DNA from: a bacterium
Lineage (GTDB): Bacteria; Zhuqueibacterota; Zhuqueibacteria; Residuimicrobiales; Oceaniaggregativiventaceae
Direction of reading: 5' to 3'
Length of the DNA: 43,594 nt
Assembly: GCA_029565675.1 (NCBI GenBank)
Contig: JAKQNP010000037.1
Span: 1 to 43,594 of the forward strand
Shown piece by piece: positions 1-8,410 of this stretch. The notes below the pieces were generated by a model. The model had not been told where the DNA came from. It searched no databases and saw only the letters and a program-made list of their open reading frames with translations. A program made the position numbers and the translations under genes. Positions within the stretch are counted from its first letter, which is position 1. Every line of letters starts with the position of its first letter.

Positions 1-2046
1 GGCAGATTTTCAGCCATCTTGCCAAGAGCATGCCGTTCGAGTTTCAATTCCACTCTGGTTCGATTAGGGCAACAAAACGCCTAACTTTTCAGAAGGTGAA
101 TTCTCAGTTTCAATTCCACTCTGGTTCGATTAGGGCCCAAAAACCAAAAGATTTTTTCAAGATTCCATTCTTGTTTCAATTCCACTCTGGTTCGATTAGG
201 GCCCAGATGATTAAAAGCCTTGCAATTGATTGTATTTCGTTTCAATTCCACTCTGGTTCGATTAGGGCTCGCCTGATTCGTGTCCCTCATAATCCTCCCT
301 GCGCGGTTTCAATTCCACTCTGGTTCGATTAGGGCAGACAAGTTTGTCTTTTATTATTTTACTTAACCGGTGTTTCAATTCCACTCTGGTTCGATTAGGG
401 CAACCATGTCGCGAACATCGATACGCTTCAAGAGCCGGTTTCAATTCCACTCTGGTTCGATTAGGGCAAAGTACAAGAAATCTTGAACTCGGTTTATAGT
501 TTGTTTCAATTCCACTCTGGTTCGATTAGGGCCCGGACATAGACTCCAGCTTACCGCCGGAATACAACGAAGTTTCAATTCCACTCTGGTTCGATTAGGG
601 CGATGCGGCGAGCCATACAGATGGCAAAGTCCAACGAGTTTCAATTCCACTCTGGTTCGATTAGGGCATCCGTCAGTCGCCTTCTTGTCCTTGAGCGCCA
701 CAAGTTTCAATTCCACTCTGGTTCGATTAGGGCTTGAGCGCCACAATAAACCCCTGGATGATTTTTAGGTTTCAATTCCACTCTGGTTCGATTAGGGCCG
801 AATATTTCCCCGACGCCGAAACCGCGCAATAATAGTTTCAATTCCACTCTGGTTCGATTAGGGCGCGGCTGCGTACTTGATTAACTATGTGTTGCTAAAG
901 TTTCAATTCCACTCTGGTTCGATTAGGGCTGCAGCTTTGATTGAGGAGTAATAATATGAATAAAAGTTTCAATTCCACTCTGGTTCGATTAGGGCCCGAC
1001 AGCGAAGTTGCGCCGGAGAGAGCCGAGCCGGTTTCAATTCCACTCTGGTTCGATTAGGGCTCATTGCCAGCATGAATCAAGTACCCGTCTTTGAGGTTTC
1101 AATTCCACTCTGGTTCGATTAGGGCTTGACGTTTCTTTGTGTTTATTATCCGTCGAAAGTCAGTTTCAATTCCACTCTGGTTCGATTAGGGCGTGCCCGG
1201 ATGGCGCGAACGTGGGCGAAAATCAAGGTTTCAATTCCACTCTGGTTCGATTAGGGCAGGGTGCAATCCTGGCCGCGCTATTCTGTATGCGGGTTTCAAT
1301 TCCACTCTGGTTCGATTAGGGCCGTTCATTCCACCTGTTCGCATCCCACGAATCAGCAGTTTCAATTCCACTCTGGTTCGATTAGGGCTCCGAACGGCGA
1401 CAACCCGCGAATCATTGAATATTGTTTCAATTCCACTCTGGTTCGATTAGGGCATCTGGAAACCGCTGTTCAACAAGACCGGAATCCTGGTTTCAATTCC
1501 ACTCTGGTTCGATTAGGGCGACGCGGACGAAGCCGTGCGGGTCTACAAGCCGGAGTTTCAATTCCACTCTGGTTCGATTAGGGCTTAATATCTGGTCGCA
1601 CCAGGGCATTGGTGTTATCAGTTTCAATTCCACTCTGGTTCGATTAGGGCCGAGCCGTTTCTTGTCAATGTCGTTCTTATTGAGCGTTTCAATTCCACTC
1701 TGGTTCGATTAGGGCTGTGAGGTTTTGTATCTGGTTGACAACAACAAAAAAAGTTTCAATTCCACTCTGGTTCGATTAGGGCGAGAGAGCGCCGCAAATG
1801 GCGCATGATTAGGTTCAGCGTTTCAATTCCACTCTGGTTCGATTAGGGCCTGGCCGTTTTGATGTAGACCGGGCGGCTCAAACCAGTTTCAATTCCACTC
1901 TGGTTCGATTAGGGCTCGACGTATGCGCTTGACACGACCCGCAAAATCTCCGTTTCAATTCCACTCTGGTTCGATTAGGGCCCGCCATCAAGGGCGTGCC
2001 GTTCTAAACATTTTTTGTTTCAATTCCACTCTGGTTCGATTAGGGC
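1..2046 (-). CRISPR. Type I-B CRISPR array, 31 repeats visible, open at the left edge
   Basis: Thirty-one copies of a 30-bp repeat are seen, the first at 41-70 and the last at 2017-2046. On the plus strand each begins GTTTCAATTC and ends CGATTAGGGC, and I found no variant copy. Thirty complete spacers of 35-39 nt lie between them; bases 1-40 look like one more spacer, so the array continues to the left. Read on the minus strand the repeat ends in ATTGAAAC, the usual 8-nt 5' handle left by Cas6 in type I-B systems, so transcription runs right to left from a leader at 2047-2149, in the same direction as the cas genes. The newest spacers are therefore at the right end. The lack of a degenerate repeat agrees with the old end lying outside the window. 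Many spacers read open in at least one frame, as expected for phage coding targets. Confidence 0.98.
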
Positions 2047-2149
2047 AACGCCAAAAGCGCCTAAAAAACAGGCTTTTCAGGGCCTCTGGTACATCAAAAA
2101 CATCGTCGACGGGTAATGATGCAAAAGCCTCTGGCGTTCGACGATTTTT
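2047..2149 (-). promoter_or_regulatory. CRISPR leader
   Basis: These 103 bp separate the last repeat from the cas2 stop codon. They hold no gene but are dense in small repeats: AACGCCA at 2047-2053 faces TGGCGTT at 2132-2138; ATCGTCGA at 2102-2109 faces TCGACGAT at 2138-2145; AAAAGCGCCT at 2053-2062 faces AGGCTTTT at 2070-2077; and GCCTCTGG occurs directly at 2082-2089 and 2127-2134. Such sites could bind Cas1-Cas2 or a DNA-bending protein during spacer insertion (inference). I see no convincing promoter, so the array may be read from the cas operon or from an unrecognised start. Confidence 0.7.
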
Positions 2150-2413
2150 CTAGATCATGTTGCTCGTCGGAGCTTTTTCAATGCCCATGATTTCTTTCGC
2201 AAATGCAGTTTCGCTGTTCATTTTGAAAAACAAGACCGAATCTTTTTTTATGCTGATCACTTTTCTCAGTTTTTGCTGCAGTTCCTTATACTGTCCGTCC
2301 GTCAATTCACCCTCGAATACACTGTTCTGGATCCAGTTGAGATAGCCACGGCAGACTTTAAGAGCTTTTGCAACCCGCTTTTGTTCCACATCATAGACCA
2401 GAACGATATACAT
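2150..2413 (-). CDS. cas2: CRISPR-associated endoribonuclease Cas2
   Basis: An 87-residue protein of normal Cas2 length. It opens with the ferredoxin-like first strand MYIVLVYDVE, in which D8 is the conserved metal-binding aspartate. Cas2 forms the central dimer of the Cas1-Cas2 integrase that inserts new spacers next to the leader. The start is supported by GGAGAGG just upstream. It is the last gene of the minus-strand cas operon, 66 bp after cas1, and its stop is about 100 bp from the array. Confidence 0.95.
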   Translation of the reverse strand: MYIVLVYDVEQKRVAKALKVCRGYLNWIQNSVFEGELTDGQYKELQQKLRKVISIKKDSVLFFKMNSETAFAKEIMGIEKAPTSNMI

Positions 2414-2479
2414 GCCCTCTCCTTATTGCCGATCCAATTGATCAGTTTCGCGATGCTTACCCGAAAAGCGGTTCTGTCA

Positions 2480-3565
2480 TCACCACCACATCTTGAACGG
2501 TTTGTATGCTTTGATGCCTGTGATGTGCTTGATCAGTTTATACCCTTCCAAACGGATCAAACGTCGATACGAGACATTGCGCCCCAAACTGCGGTGTTTG
2601 ATGGTCGTCTTTAGCCGGTCATCGAATGCCTGCACTACGATTTTGCGTCCGCTTTCGTTCAGATAACAAAAGTTCAGCCGTTTTTCAAAATGTTTGGATT
2701 GAATACTTTTTTGATTGAGCAGCTTGAATATCAGGCGGTCGATGATAAAAGGCTTGAATATTTCGGCTATATCCAGGCTGAGAGAAAACCGCCTGAATCC
2801 GGGTTCATGCAAAAAACTGACCGCCGGATTGATCTGGGTGTGATACAATTCACTCAGCACCACGGTATAGAGCAAGCTGTTGCCGAATGATATCAGCGCA
2901 TTGAGAGCGTTCTGCGGCGGACGGCGACTTCGTTTGTCGAATGCAAAATCCTCTATGTCAATGATCGTATCCCAGGCAGAATAATAAATGCTGCGCATGC
3001 GCGCTTCCATAGCCATCACCTCGGAGATCTTTTGCGCAAGAGAGAGCTGGTCGCGTTCTTTTTCGATCTGTTCGATTTGCGCGTTAACATCCTTTCCCCG
3101 ATTTAGATAATAACGCAGATTGAGAAGGATATGTTCGGCAGCAGCATCGATAAAGGCAGTCGCCAGGACCTGTCGACAGACGGGATCGAGGTAATGCCTG
3201 ACCTGATCCACGATCACTTTGCCACTGATGAGATATTCTCGCGGCACCAGGCTGCTGCTGTAGAATCCGTAATAATTGAAAAAATGGGTTATAATCTGAT
3301 GCTGTGCCAAAAAGTTGATCAGCTTGCTGTTCAAAGTGATCTCGCCGAAACAATAGAGCTGGTCGACATCCTCGATTGGAATCACCCGTTTGACCACACG
3401 GTCATGATCATCGGTTTGAACTTCGATGTCAGCGTCAACCAGGATTTCCTCCTCCGGTGCGTCCAGAGGCGGCTCGCCGGCCTCTACCTCGGCTTTTTCG
3501 AAAAACAAGGTGTTCTGCTGCCGCCGGATTCTACCAGCGCTAAAGATGTAATATGGACGCTTCAT
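2480..3565 (-). CDS. cas1: CRISPR-associated integrase Cas1 (type I-B)
   Basis: A 361-residue Cas1, the DNA integrase that joins protospacers to the leader-end repeat together with Cas2. The N-terminal beta domain starts YYIFSAGRIRRQQNTLFFE. The helical catalytic domain has the expected metal ligands: a glutamate in VMAMEARMR (about residue 187), a histidine in FLHEPGF (about 253) and an aspartate in SLSLDIAE (about 265). I start it at the ATG at 3565; a TTG one codon earlier is also open. Between residues about 24 and 60 there is a very acidic stretch, rich in Glu and Asp, that the usual Cas1b N-terminal domain lacks, making the protein about 30 residues longer than typical. Base composition is richer in GC than in cas3-cas8. 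Confidence 0.96.
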   Translation of the reverse strand: MKRPYYIFSAGRIRRQQNTLFFEKAEVEAGEPPLDAPEEEILVDADIEVQTDDHDRVVKRVIPIEDVDQLYCFGEITLNSKLINFLAQHQIITHFFNYYGFYSSSLVPREYLISGKVIVDQVRHYLDPVCRQVLATAFIDAAAEHILLNLRYYLNRGKDVNAQIEQIEKERDQLSLAQKISEVMAMEARMRSIYYSAWDTIIDIEDFAFDKRSRRPPQNALNALISFGNSLLYTVVLSELYHTQINPAVSFLHEPGFRRFSLSLDIAEIFKPFIIDRLIFKLLNQKSIQSKHFEKRLNFCYLNESGRKIVVQAFDDRLKTTIKHRSLGRNVSYRRLIRLEGYKLIKHITGIKAYKPFKMWW

Positions 3566-3616
3566 CAACGATTCTAAAATAACTAAATTGAATGTTTATA
3601 TATATGTGGCTTATGC

Positions 3617-4174
3617 TCAATCTATCCAGCAGAATTCGTAATAGCTGCATTTCGAGCAGATATTTTTCTTCATCCGCCCTTTGGGCGGGGTGGAATTTAG
3701 AGTTACTCTTTGAATGTCATCTAATATTTTTATCAATTGCTCTTCCTTTTCTTTGGTTAAGAAGACCGAACGTGTTTCTTTTTGTTTCGGATAATGTATT
3801 TGGCCAATAAGCTCTTTTACCCCTTTGCTCTTCAAGATGTATAAATAATACAGGACTTGCCATTCATGTGCTTCTGACCAGGAAGAGGAATGTTTCACTT
3901 CATGCAAGACACCGCCTTTCACATCTAAGAAATCAACTGTAATCATGCCAAGTTCAATTTCTTTGGTTTCTCTTAAAAAGGACTGTTCGTGTACCAGGCG
4001 TCCCTGACGCACAAGATCTGATTCGTGCTCGGTACGAATTAAATGGCTAAAAAGCCATAACTGTCGCTGACAATGAAAATAAAAATTGACCTGAGTGCCT
4101 GTAATATATACTTCACCTATTTCATTTTGATCAAGAAACTGACCTCTTTTATTTGTTCCATCAATGGTTTCCAA
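3617..4174 (-). CDS. cas4: CRISPR-associated exonuclease Cas4 (TTG start)
   Basis: A 185-residue RecB-type nuclease with an iron-sulfur cluster, which trims and orients PAM-containing prespacers for Cas1-Cas2. All four cluster cysteines are present: C35 in FHCQRQLW, and C173, C176 and C182 in ICSKCSYYEFC. Nuclease residues include H62 in RLVHE, D81/D84, the E92-V-K94 motif and Q106-x-x-x-Y. The start is TTG: no ATG or GTG lies upstream of the conserved ITGTQVN segment, and a GGTGG Shine-Dalgarno stands just before the TTG. It lies 88 bp after cas3 and 48 bp before cas1, the standard I-B place. Confidence 0.94.
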   Translation of the reverse strand: METIDGTNKRGQFLDQNEIGEVYITGTQVNFYFHCQRQLWLFSHLIRTEHESDLVRQGRLVHEQSFLRETKEIELGMITVDFLDVKGGVLHEVKHSSSWSEAHEWQVLYYLYILKSKGVKELIGQIHYPKQKETRSVFLTKEKEEQLIKILDDIQRVTLNSTPPKGRMKKNICSKCSYYEFCWID

Positions 4175-4262
4175 ATTCCACCAGGAATGCGTTAAAATTC
4201 ACCAAAGTATTTTAGAATGCGGAATAATGCTTCCTTGTACGTACTTTGGCTAAAATAATGGA

Positions 4263-6716
4263 CTAAATAATATAACAATCTTCTTCCTGTGCACGAATGA
4301 AGCCGGTTTGGATATTATAGTAATCATGGAATGAATCGATAGAGACTAGACCGACCTGTCTCTCATCTCCATGACAATAATCCCAAAAAAATAGTTTGCA
4401 CAGCTTTCTTGGAGTAGAAATGACATATTTGCGAAAATCTGCACGCAGCAATAAAGATGCTTCCTGGCGGCTCTTGAAATCAGAGGCATGTATCACATCG
4501 TGTTGCCACTTTTCCCAGATTTCAATTGAGTCATCATTGATTTGTATAAATATATCCTGATATAAATCAGGAGAATCGATTAATTTGAACTCTTTGAGCA
4601 CGTCATAGTTTGCATGTCGCCACCACTCCTGAAATATTTTTTCCCCTCGTGACATATCCTGAATTTTAATCAAGCGTTCATAGTTATCATGCACCATCTT
4701 TAAGAATGATTGTTCAGTGAATGTGGTTTGGCTTTTTAAAATTTCGCAAGCTACCTTTAAATGTCCAGCGCCATAGATGAAACGCGAAAAAAAACGGTTC
4801 TTTTCATCGCAGAGACGCAGAATCGTCAGTCTTCCTTTCGCGTTCGCAGCATGACGATTTGTACGGCCGGAGGATTGAATGAGCGAATCGATCGGGGCCA
4901 TGTCGCGTATAACCCAAGCAAAATCCAGATCCACGCCGGCTTCGATAATCTGTGTAGAAATCAAAATAATGGGTGATTTGTTTTCTAGTTTTTTTCTAAT
5001 TCTATCAATTGCTGCCGTTCGATGGATCGGCAAAAGATTTGTCGATAAATAAAAGGACTCGCCCTTCCAACTTGATGGCAGTGTTTTATAGAGTTCGAGG
5101 GAAGAATGAATGGTATTGCATATAATTGCTACTGATGGTGCTTTTTCGATTTCACCGAAATAGGTTTCCCAAAATTGATCAATAGGCAGTAGATCTGCGA
5201 AATATTCTCCATGGATGCGATCCAGTTTTAGAAATGTTTTGCTAGGATGCGGAGCCAGTTCGATTGTCTCTGCTTTGGGAAAAATTAATGGTTGGGTCGC
5301 TGTCATCATGATAATATAGCAATGATAGATTTCTGCCATATTTTTGAGAACGTTTCGTATCAATGGCCAGTATTCAAGGGGAACATTCTGTATTTCGTCC
5401 AGAATGATTATGCTTCCGGCAATACGGTGGAATTTTTTCATTGCCCTGTTTTCATTGCAGATGAGAGAATGAAATAATTGAAAAAAGGTTGTAACAACGA
5501 TTTCAGAGTCCCAGCTTTCGATTAGCATCAGAGCCTGATCGAGTGAAAGATCGCTTCTTTTATTTTTTTCTGAATAATATTGAATTGATGCAAGATGGTG
5601 ATGTTTGATTAAAATCGCTGAGCAATCGCTCTGATATTCAGGATTTGTTTGCAGAATTTCTTCGATGATCTTGTAGTTTTGGTCGATGATGCTGGTAAAT
5701 GGCAGTGCATAGATAATACGAGGGCAAAATCCTTTTTCTTTATGTATTCGTTGTCTCAATTTGAAAGTGAAATTCAGCACGGCCAGAGTTTTTGCACTGC
5801 CTGTTGGTGCTGTTAGAGTGAACAGATGCTGGGCTAAATTGATCTGTTCTGCCTGTTTACTGAGGTGACTATAGATCTCCTCACGCATGGTTTTCAACGT
5901 TTCTCTTGTGGTCGGAAAGGTCTTTTGTACTTTATACCTTGTGATACACTCGCTTGGCAAATTAAATCGAAATTTTGTGTTTTGAAGTTGCGCGGCATCA
6001 CGCTTGTCATTTTCTATCAGGCAGGAAAATAACAGGTAACATTTTTGATGAAAATCCTCTGCAAGGCCCCCTCGTTGCCAATCTTGATACAATGACCAGC
6101 TTTGGAATAGCGTTTCGTAAAATGGACTTTTGTAAATTGCTATTTGCTCCAGAAACAGTGTCAAAAATTTGTGTTCTTCAATTGGTTGCATATCTTTTTC
6201 AATCGTTTCCCGATTCGATGTTATGTCGACGACTTGTTTTGTAAACAAAGTGTCCAGCCTGCGTTTCCATTTGGGATCGATTGAAAATTTTCGATCAGGA
6301 TCTTGATAGCTCAATATCATCAACAGCAAATTTGAAAGCTGTTCAATGTCACCATGATGCTGATAAACACAAGCAAGACAAATGAGCATGTACTTGTGAA
6401 TTCGGTCAACACTTATTTCCTGGGAGACGAGAAAACATCCCCACAGAGCTGATAATAAACTATGGTTTTTAAGATCGCTTGTAGGGGTGCCAGTACGCAG
6501 ATAATTCTGGAAAAAAGTGGTATATTTTCCAAAATCATGGCTGATGCCGATAATCCTTGACAGCGTTTTCAAATGACATGCCCATTCTATTGTATTCGAT
6601 AACTCATTTAATGAATGGAGCATGCCATTTGAAACGTCTGCCAGATGCTCTACGAGCCGTTTTTGTGAATGAACCGATCCTTTTTCATCAATTTCTAAAT
6701 GTGAATAGAAAACCAT
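4263..6716 (-). CDS. cas3: CRISPR-associated helicase-nuclease Cas3 (HD plus DExH)
   Basis: An 817-residue single-chain Cas3, recruited by Cascade to unwind and degrade target DNA. The N-terminal HD nuclease domain shows H60-D61 in GISHDFGKYT plus histidines near 85 and 120. The superfamily 2 helicase follows: Walker A TAPTGSAKT (302-310), the DEAH-type box DEIQ (440-443), MTATQP (471-476), then STQIIEAGVDLDF and QSSGRTNRH in the second RecA-like domain. No key residue is missing, so it should be active. It starts 8 bp after cas5 with GGGGAG upstream. The gene is visibly AT-richer than the flanking non-cas genes. Confidence 0.96.
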   Translation of the reverse strand: MVFYSHLEIDEKGSVHSQKRLVEHLADVSNGMLHSLNELSNTIEWACHLKTLSRIIGISHDFGKYTTFFQNYLRTGTPTSDLKNHSLLSALWGCFLVSQEISVDRIHKYMLICLACVYQHHGDIEQLSNLLLMILSYQDPDRKFSIDPKWKRRLDTLFTKQVVDITSNRETIEKDMQPIEEHKFLTLFLEQIAIYKSPFYETLFQSWSLYQDWQRGGLAEDFHQKCYLLFSCLIENDKRDAAQLQNTKFRFNLPSECITRYKVQKTFPTTRETLKTMREEIYSHLSKQAEQINLAQHLFTLTAPTGSAKTLAVLNFTFKLRQRIHKEKGFCPRIIYALPFTSIIDQNYKIIEEILQTNPEYQSDCSAILIKHHHLASIQYYSEKNKRSDLSLDQALMLIESWDSEIVVTTFFQLFHSLICNENRAMKKFHRIAGSIIILDEIQNVPLEYWPLIRNVLKNMAEIYHCYIIMMTATQPLIFPKAETIELAPHPSKTFLKLDRIHGEYFADLLPIDQFWETYFGEIEKAPSVAIICNTIHSSLELYKTLPSSWKGESFYLSTNLLPIHRTAAIDRIRKKLENKSPIILISTQIIEAGVDLDFAWVIRDMAPIDSLIQSSGRTNRHAANAKGRLTILRLCDEKNRFFSRFIYGAGHLKVACEILKSQTTFTEQSFLKMVHDNYERLIKIQDMSRGEKIFQEWWRHANYDVLKEFKLIDSPDLYQDIFIQINDDSIEIWEKWQHDVIHASDFKSRQEASLLLRADFRKYVISTPRKLCKLFFWDYCHGDERQVGLVSIDSFHDYYNIQTGFIRAQEEDCYII

Positions 6717-6724
6717 TTTCTCCC

Positions 6725-7480
6725 CTAAAAAAAGATCACATTCGTGCTTTCATCGTTAAATTCAAACCGGTAGACCGTTGAAGAAAAGTCAGACGCAATT
6801 CCGCCGTTATTGCCATCCCAAACCAGATCGATCATATCTCCAGGCTCGCGTCCTTCCCGAAAAAACCTCCGCATATGTTCGAAATAGAGTGCCGATGGAT
6901 TTTTATTATCCAGGAAAAAATTCCTCGCGTTTTTAAAAGATTTTGTCGGGACAACCGATTGCACATTTAACGAATCATCACAAACAGCAACGTTCTTGAT
7001 GGCACAATTATGCAGCCAGGATTGAAACGGAGCACTCCCCAGATATGGAATATGCTTTTGTTTGTTTCGGGTTAGATAAGTGCTCAGTGTTTCAAATAAT
7101 GCGGGTTCCTTTATTTTTAGAAAAATTCTAAATTTTAAAAACTTTTTAGGAAATTTATCCGCAACCAAAAGCTCAACCGGAATTTGTGTGTGCGGTGTAG
7201 ACGCACTCATATTCAAGTCATTCTTCGATTTTACAAACATGTAATTAACTGTTTGCATGAATTTTCTTGTTCTTTGGCGTATTTGAACGGCAAATTGAAT
7301 ATTATCAGGACTGAATATCGAATAGTATTGGTCCCGTTCCATTCCACATACTCCGGCCAGCATCCCAGAAATCGCGGTTGGCGGCGGAAATGAATAGCTC
7401 AAAGAGGAAGAGTTGGTGTCGAGTTTTCGAAAATGGCCGATCAATCCTTGCCAATCGAAAACCAGAAATTGTTCCTTCAT
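6725..7480 (-). CDS. cas5: Cascade subunit Cas5 (type I-B)
   Basis: A 251-residue RAMP-fold protein that caps the 5' handle of the crRNA in the type I-B Cascade complex. The N-terminus has the Cas5 hallmark of a Gly-x-x-x-His-Phe-Arg segment (GLIGHFRK) followed by SYSFPPPTAISGMLAGVCG. The C-terminal part is less conserved and I can assign it only by length and position. It sits 6 bp after cas7 and 8 bp before cas3, with GGAG ahead of its ATG. Its AT-rich composition matches cas3, cas7 and cas8. Confidence 0.93.
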   Translation of the reverse strand: MKEQFLVFDWQGLIGHFRKLDTNSSSLSYSFPPPTAISGMLAGVCGMERDQYYSIFSPDNIQFAVQIRQRTRKFMQTVNYMFVKSKNDLNMSASTPHTQIPVELLVADKFPKKFLKFRIFLKIKEPALFETLSTYLTRNKQKHIPYLGSAPFQSWLHNCAIKNVAVCDDSLNVQSVVPTKSFKNARNFFLDNKNPSALYFEHMRRFFREGREPGDMIDLVWDGNNGGIASDFSSTVYRFEFNDESTNVIFF

Positions 7481-7486
7481 AACGAT

Positions 7487-8410
7487 TTACTCCTGCATGG
7501 ACAATGGAATCAATTTGGGAAGATTATCCAGTTTTCCACGTACATTTATTACTTTATCCTGCCAAATCACGCATTTTGCGATGTGGTCTCGTTTCAAATT
7601 CAGCGTTTCGACAAGTTTTTCCAGATTTAAAATGATATCCTTTGCGGAAAAGATCTCTTCATCTTTTTTGTTGTCAGCATTTTCACAGATGATCCATTTT
7701 CTGAAATCGCCAAGTATAAAATCATCGGAATTATACTCTACTCTCAAGTAGAGGCGGGGCTCTTGTCCTATTTTGCTGCGAGTGGCGTGCAGAGGAATCG
7801 ACTTGATCATGGCCTTGTCCAATAGAGCAACATCAGTTTCGGAAAGATGGGTATGCTTGGCGTTAAAGCTCGAGATGACTCCATGAAAAGCCAGGATTGA
7901 GTATTTGATGCGAAAATCTTTGCCCATGGTACCCTGATCCCGATCCTCCCCGGAAGAAAAATGAGATGTGATCGTTTGGCTGTCCAGAAGGTAAACCCGA
8001 TTTAGCGAATATCCCCAATTGAATTGCACCGGTCCTGTAAATGCAATCGATTGTCCTTTTTCTTGTCCTTCCCGTTGAATCGGAATGGTTGCACCGAACA
8101 ATCTGATGTCTACAAGTTTTTCCAAAAGAGTATCCAGATCATTTTTGGCTAATTTGGTGGCCTTCTCCTTTCCAAGCACCTGCATGATCCGTCTGGATGC
8201 ATTGACAACCTCGCCACTGTCTCCTTTGCTGACATAAAGCGCGTGCCCCAATGATTGCAGATAGTCACGGATATACCTTTTCAGCCGAACATCGCTGACC
8301 AAATTGGTCTGGGTAGCATAGTCCATGCGTGGACGGTTTTCCTCGTCAGGATCACCATTTGGATTGCACATTTGTGCATCGTAAATGTACAGAATTTCAG
8401 AATTGTTCAT
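7487..8410 (-). CDS. cas7: Cascade backbone subunit Cas7 (Csh2 family)
   Basis: A 307-residue RAMP protein that polymerises along the crRNA spacer to form the Cascade backbone. The family signature is clear near the N-terminus: YDAQMCNPNGDPDEENRPR, followed by an Arg-rich helix (SDVRLKRYIRDYL). The mid-region ALLDKAMIKSIPLHATRSK is also typical of Csh2-type proteins. Its ATG overlaps the cas8b stop in an ATGA, so the two are likely translationally coupled; AAGGAG stands upstream. Confidence 0.95.
   Translation of the reverse strand: MNNSEILYIYDAQMCNPNGDPDEENRPRMDYATQTNLVSDVRLKRYIRDYLQSLGHALYVSKGDSGEVVNASRRIMQVLGKEKATKLAKNDLDTLLEKLVDIRLFGATIPIQREGQEKGQSIAFTGPVQFNWGYSLNRVYLLDSQTITSHFSSGEDRDQGTMGKDFRIKYSILAFHGVISSFNAKHTHLSETDVALLDKAMIKSIPLHATRSKIGQEPRLYLRVEYNSDDFILGDFRKWIICENADNKKDEEIFSAKDIILNLEKLVETLNLKRDHIAKCVIWQDKVINVRGKLDNLPKLIPLSMQE

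Noticed and set aside
1389-1423. A spacer whose frame gives PNGDNPRIIEY, like the NPNGDPD motif of Cas7, as if it targeted another CRISPR system.
   Set aside because: The match is short, the spacing differs from Cas7, and NPR-type motifs also occur in ParB-like phage proteins. Not enough to claim a target.
30-2153. Open frames across the CRISPR array on both strands.
   Set aside because: Their translations repeat the same FQFHSGSIRA- or PNRTRVELK-like peptide, which is only the 30-bp repeat read through. They are not genes.
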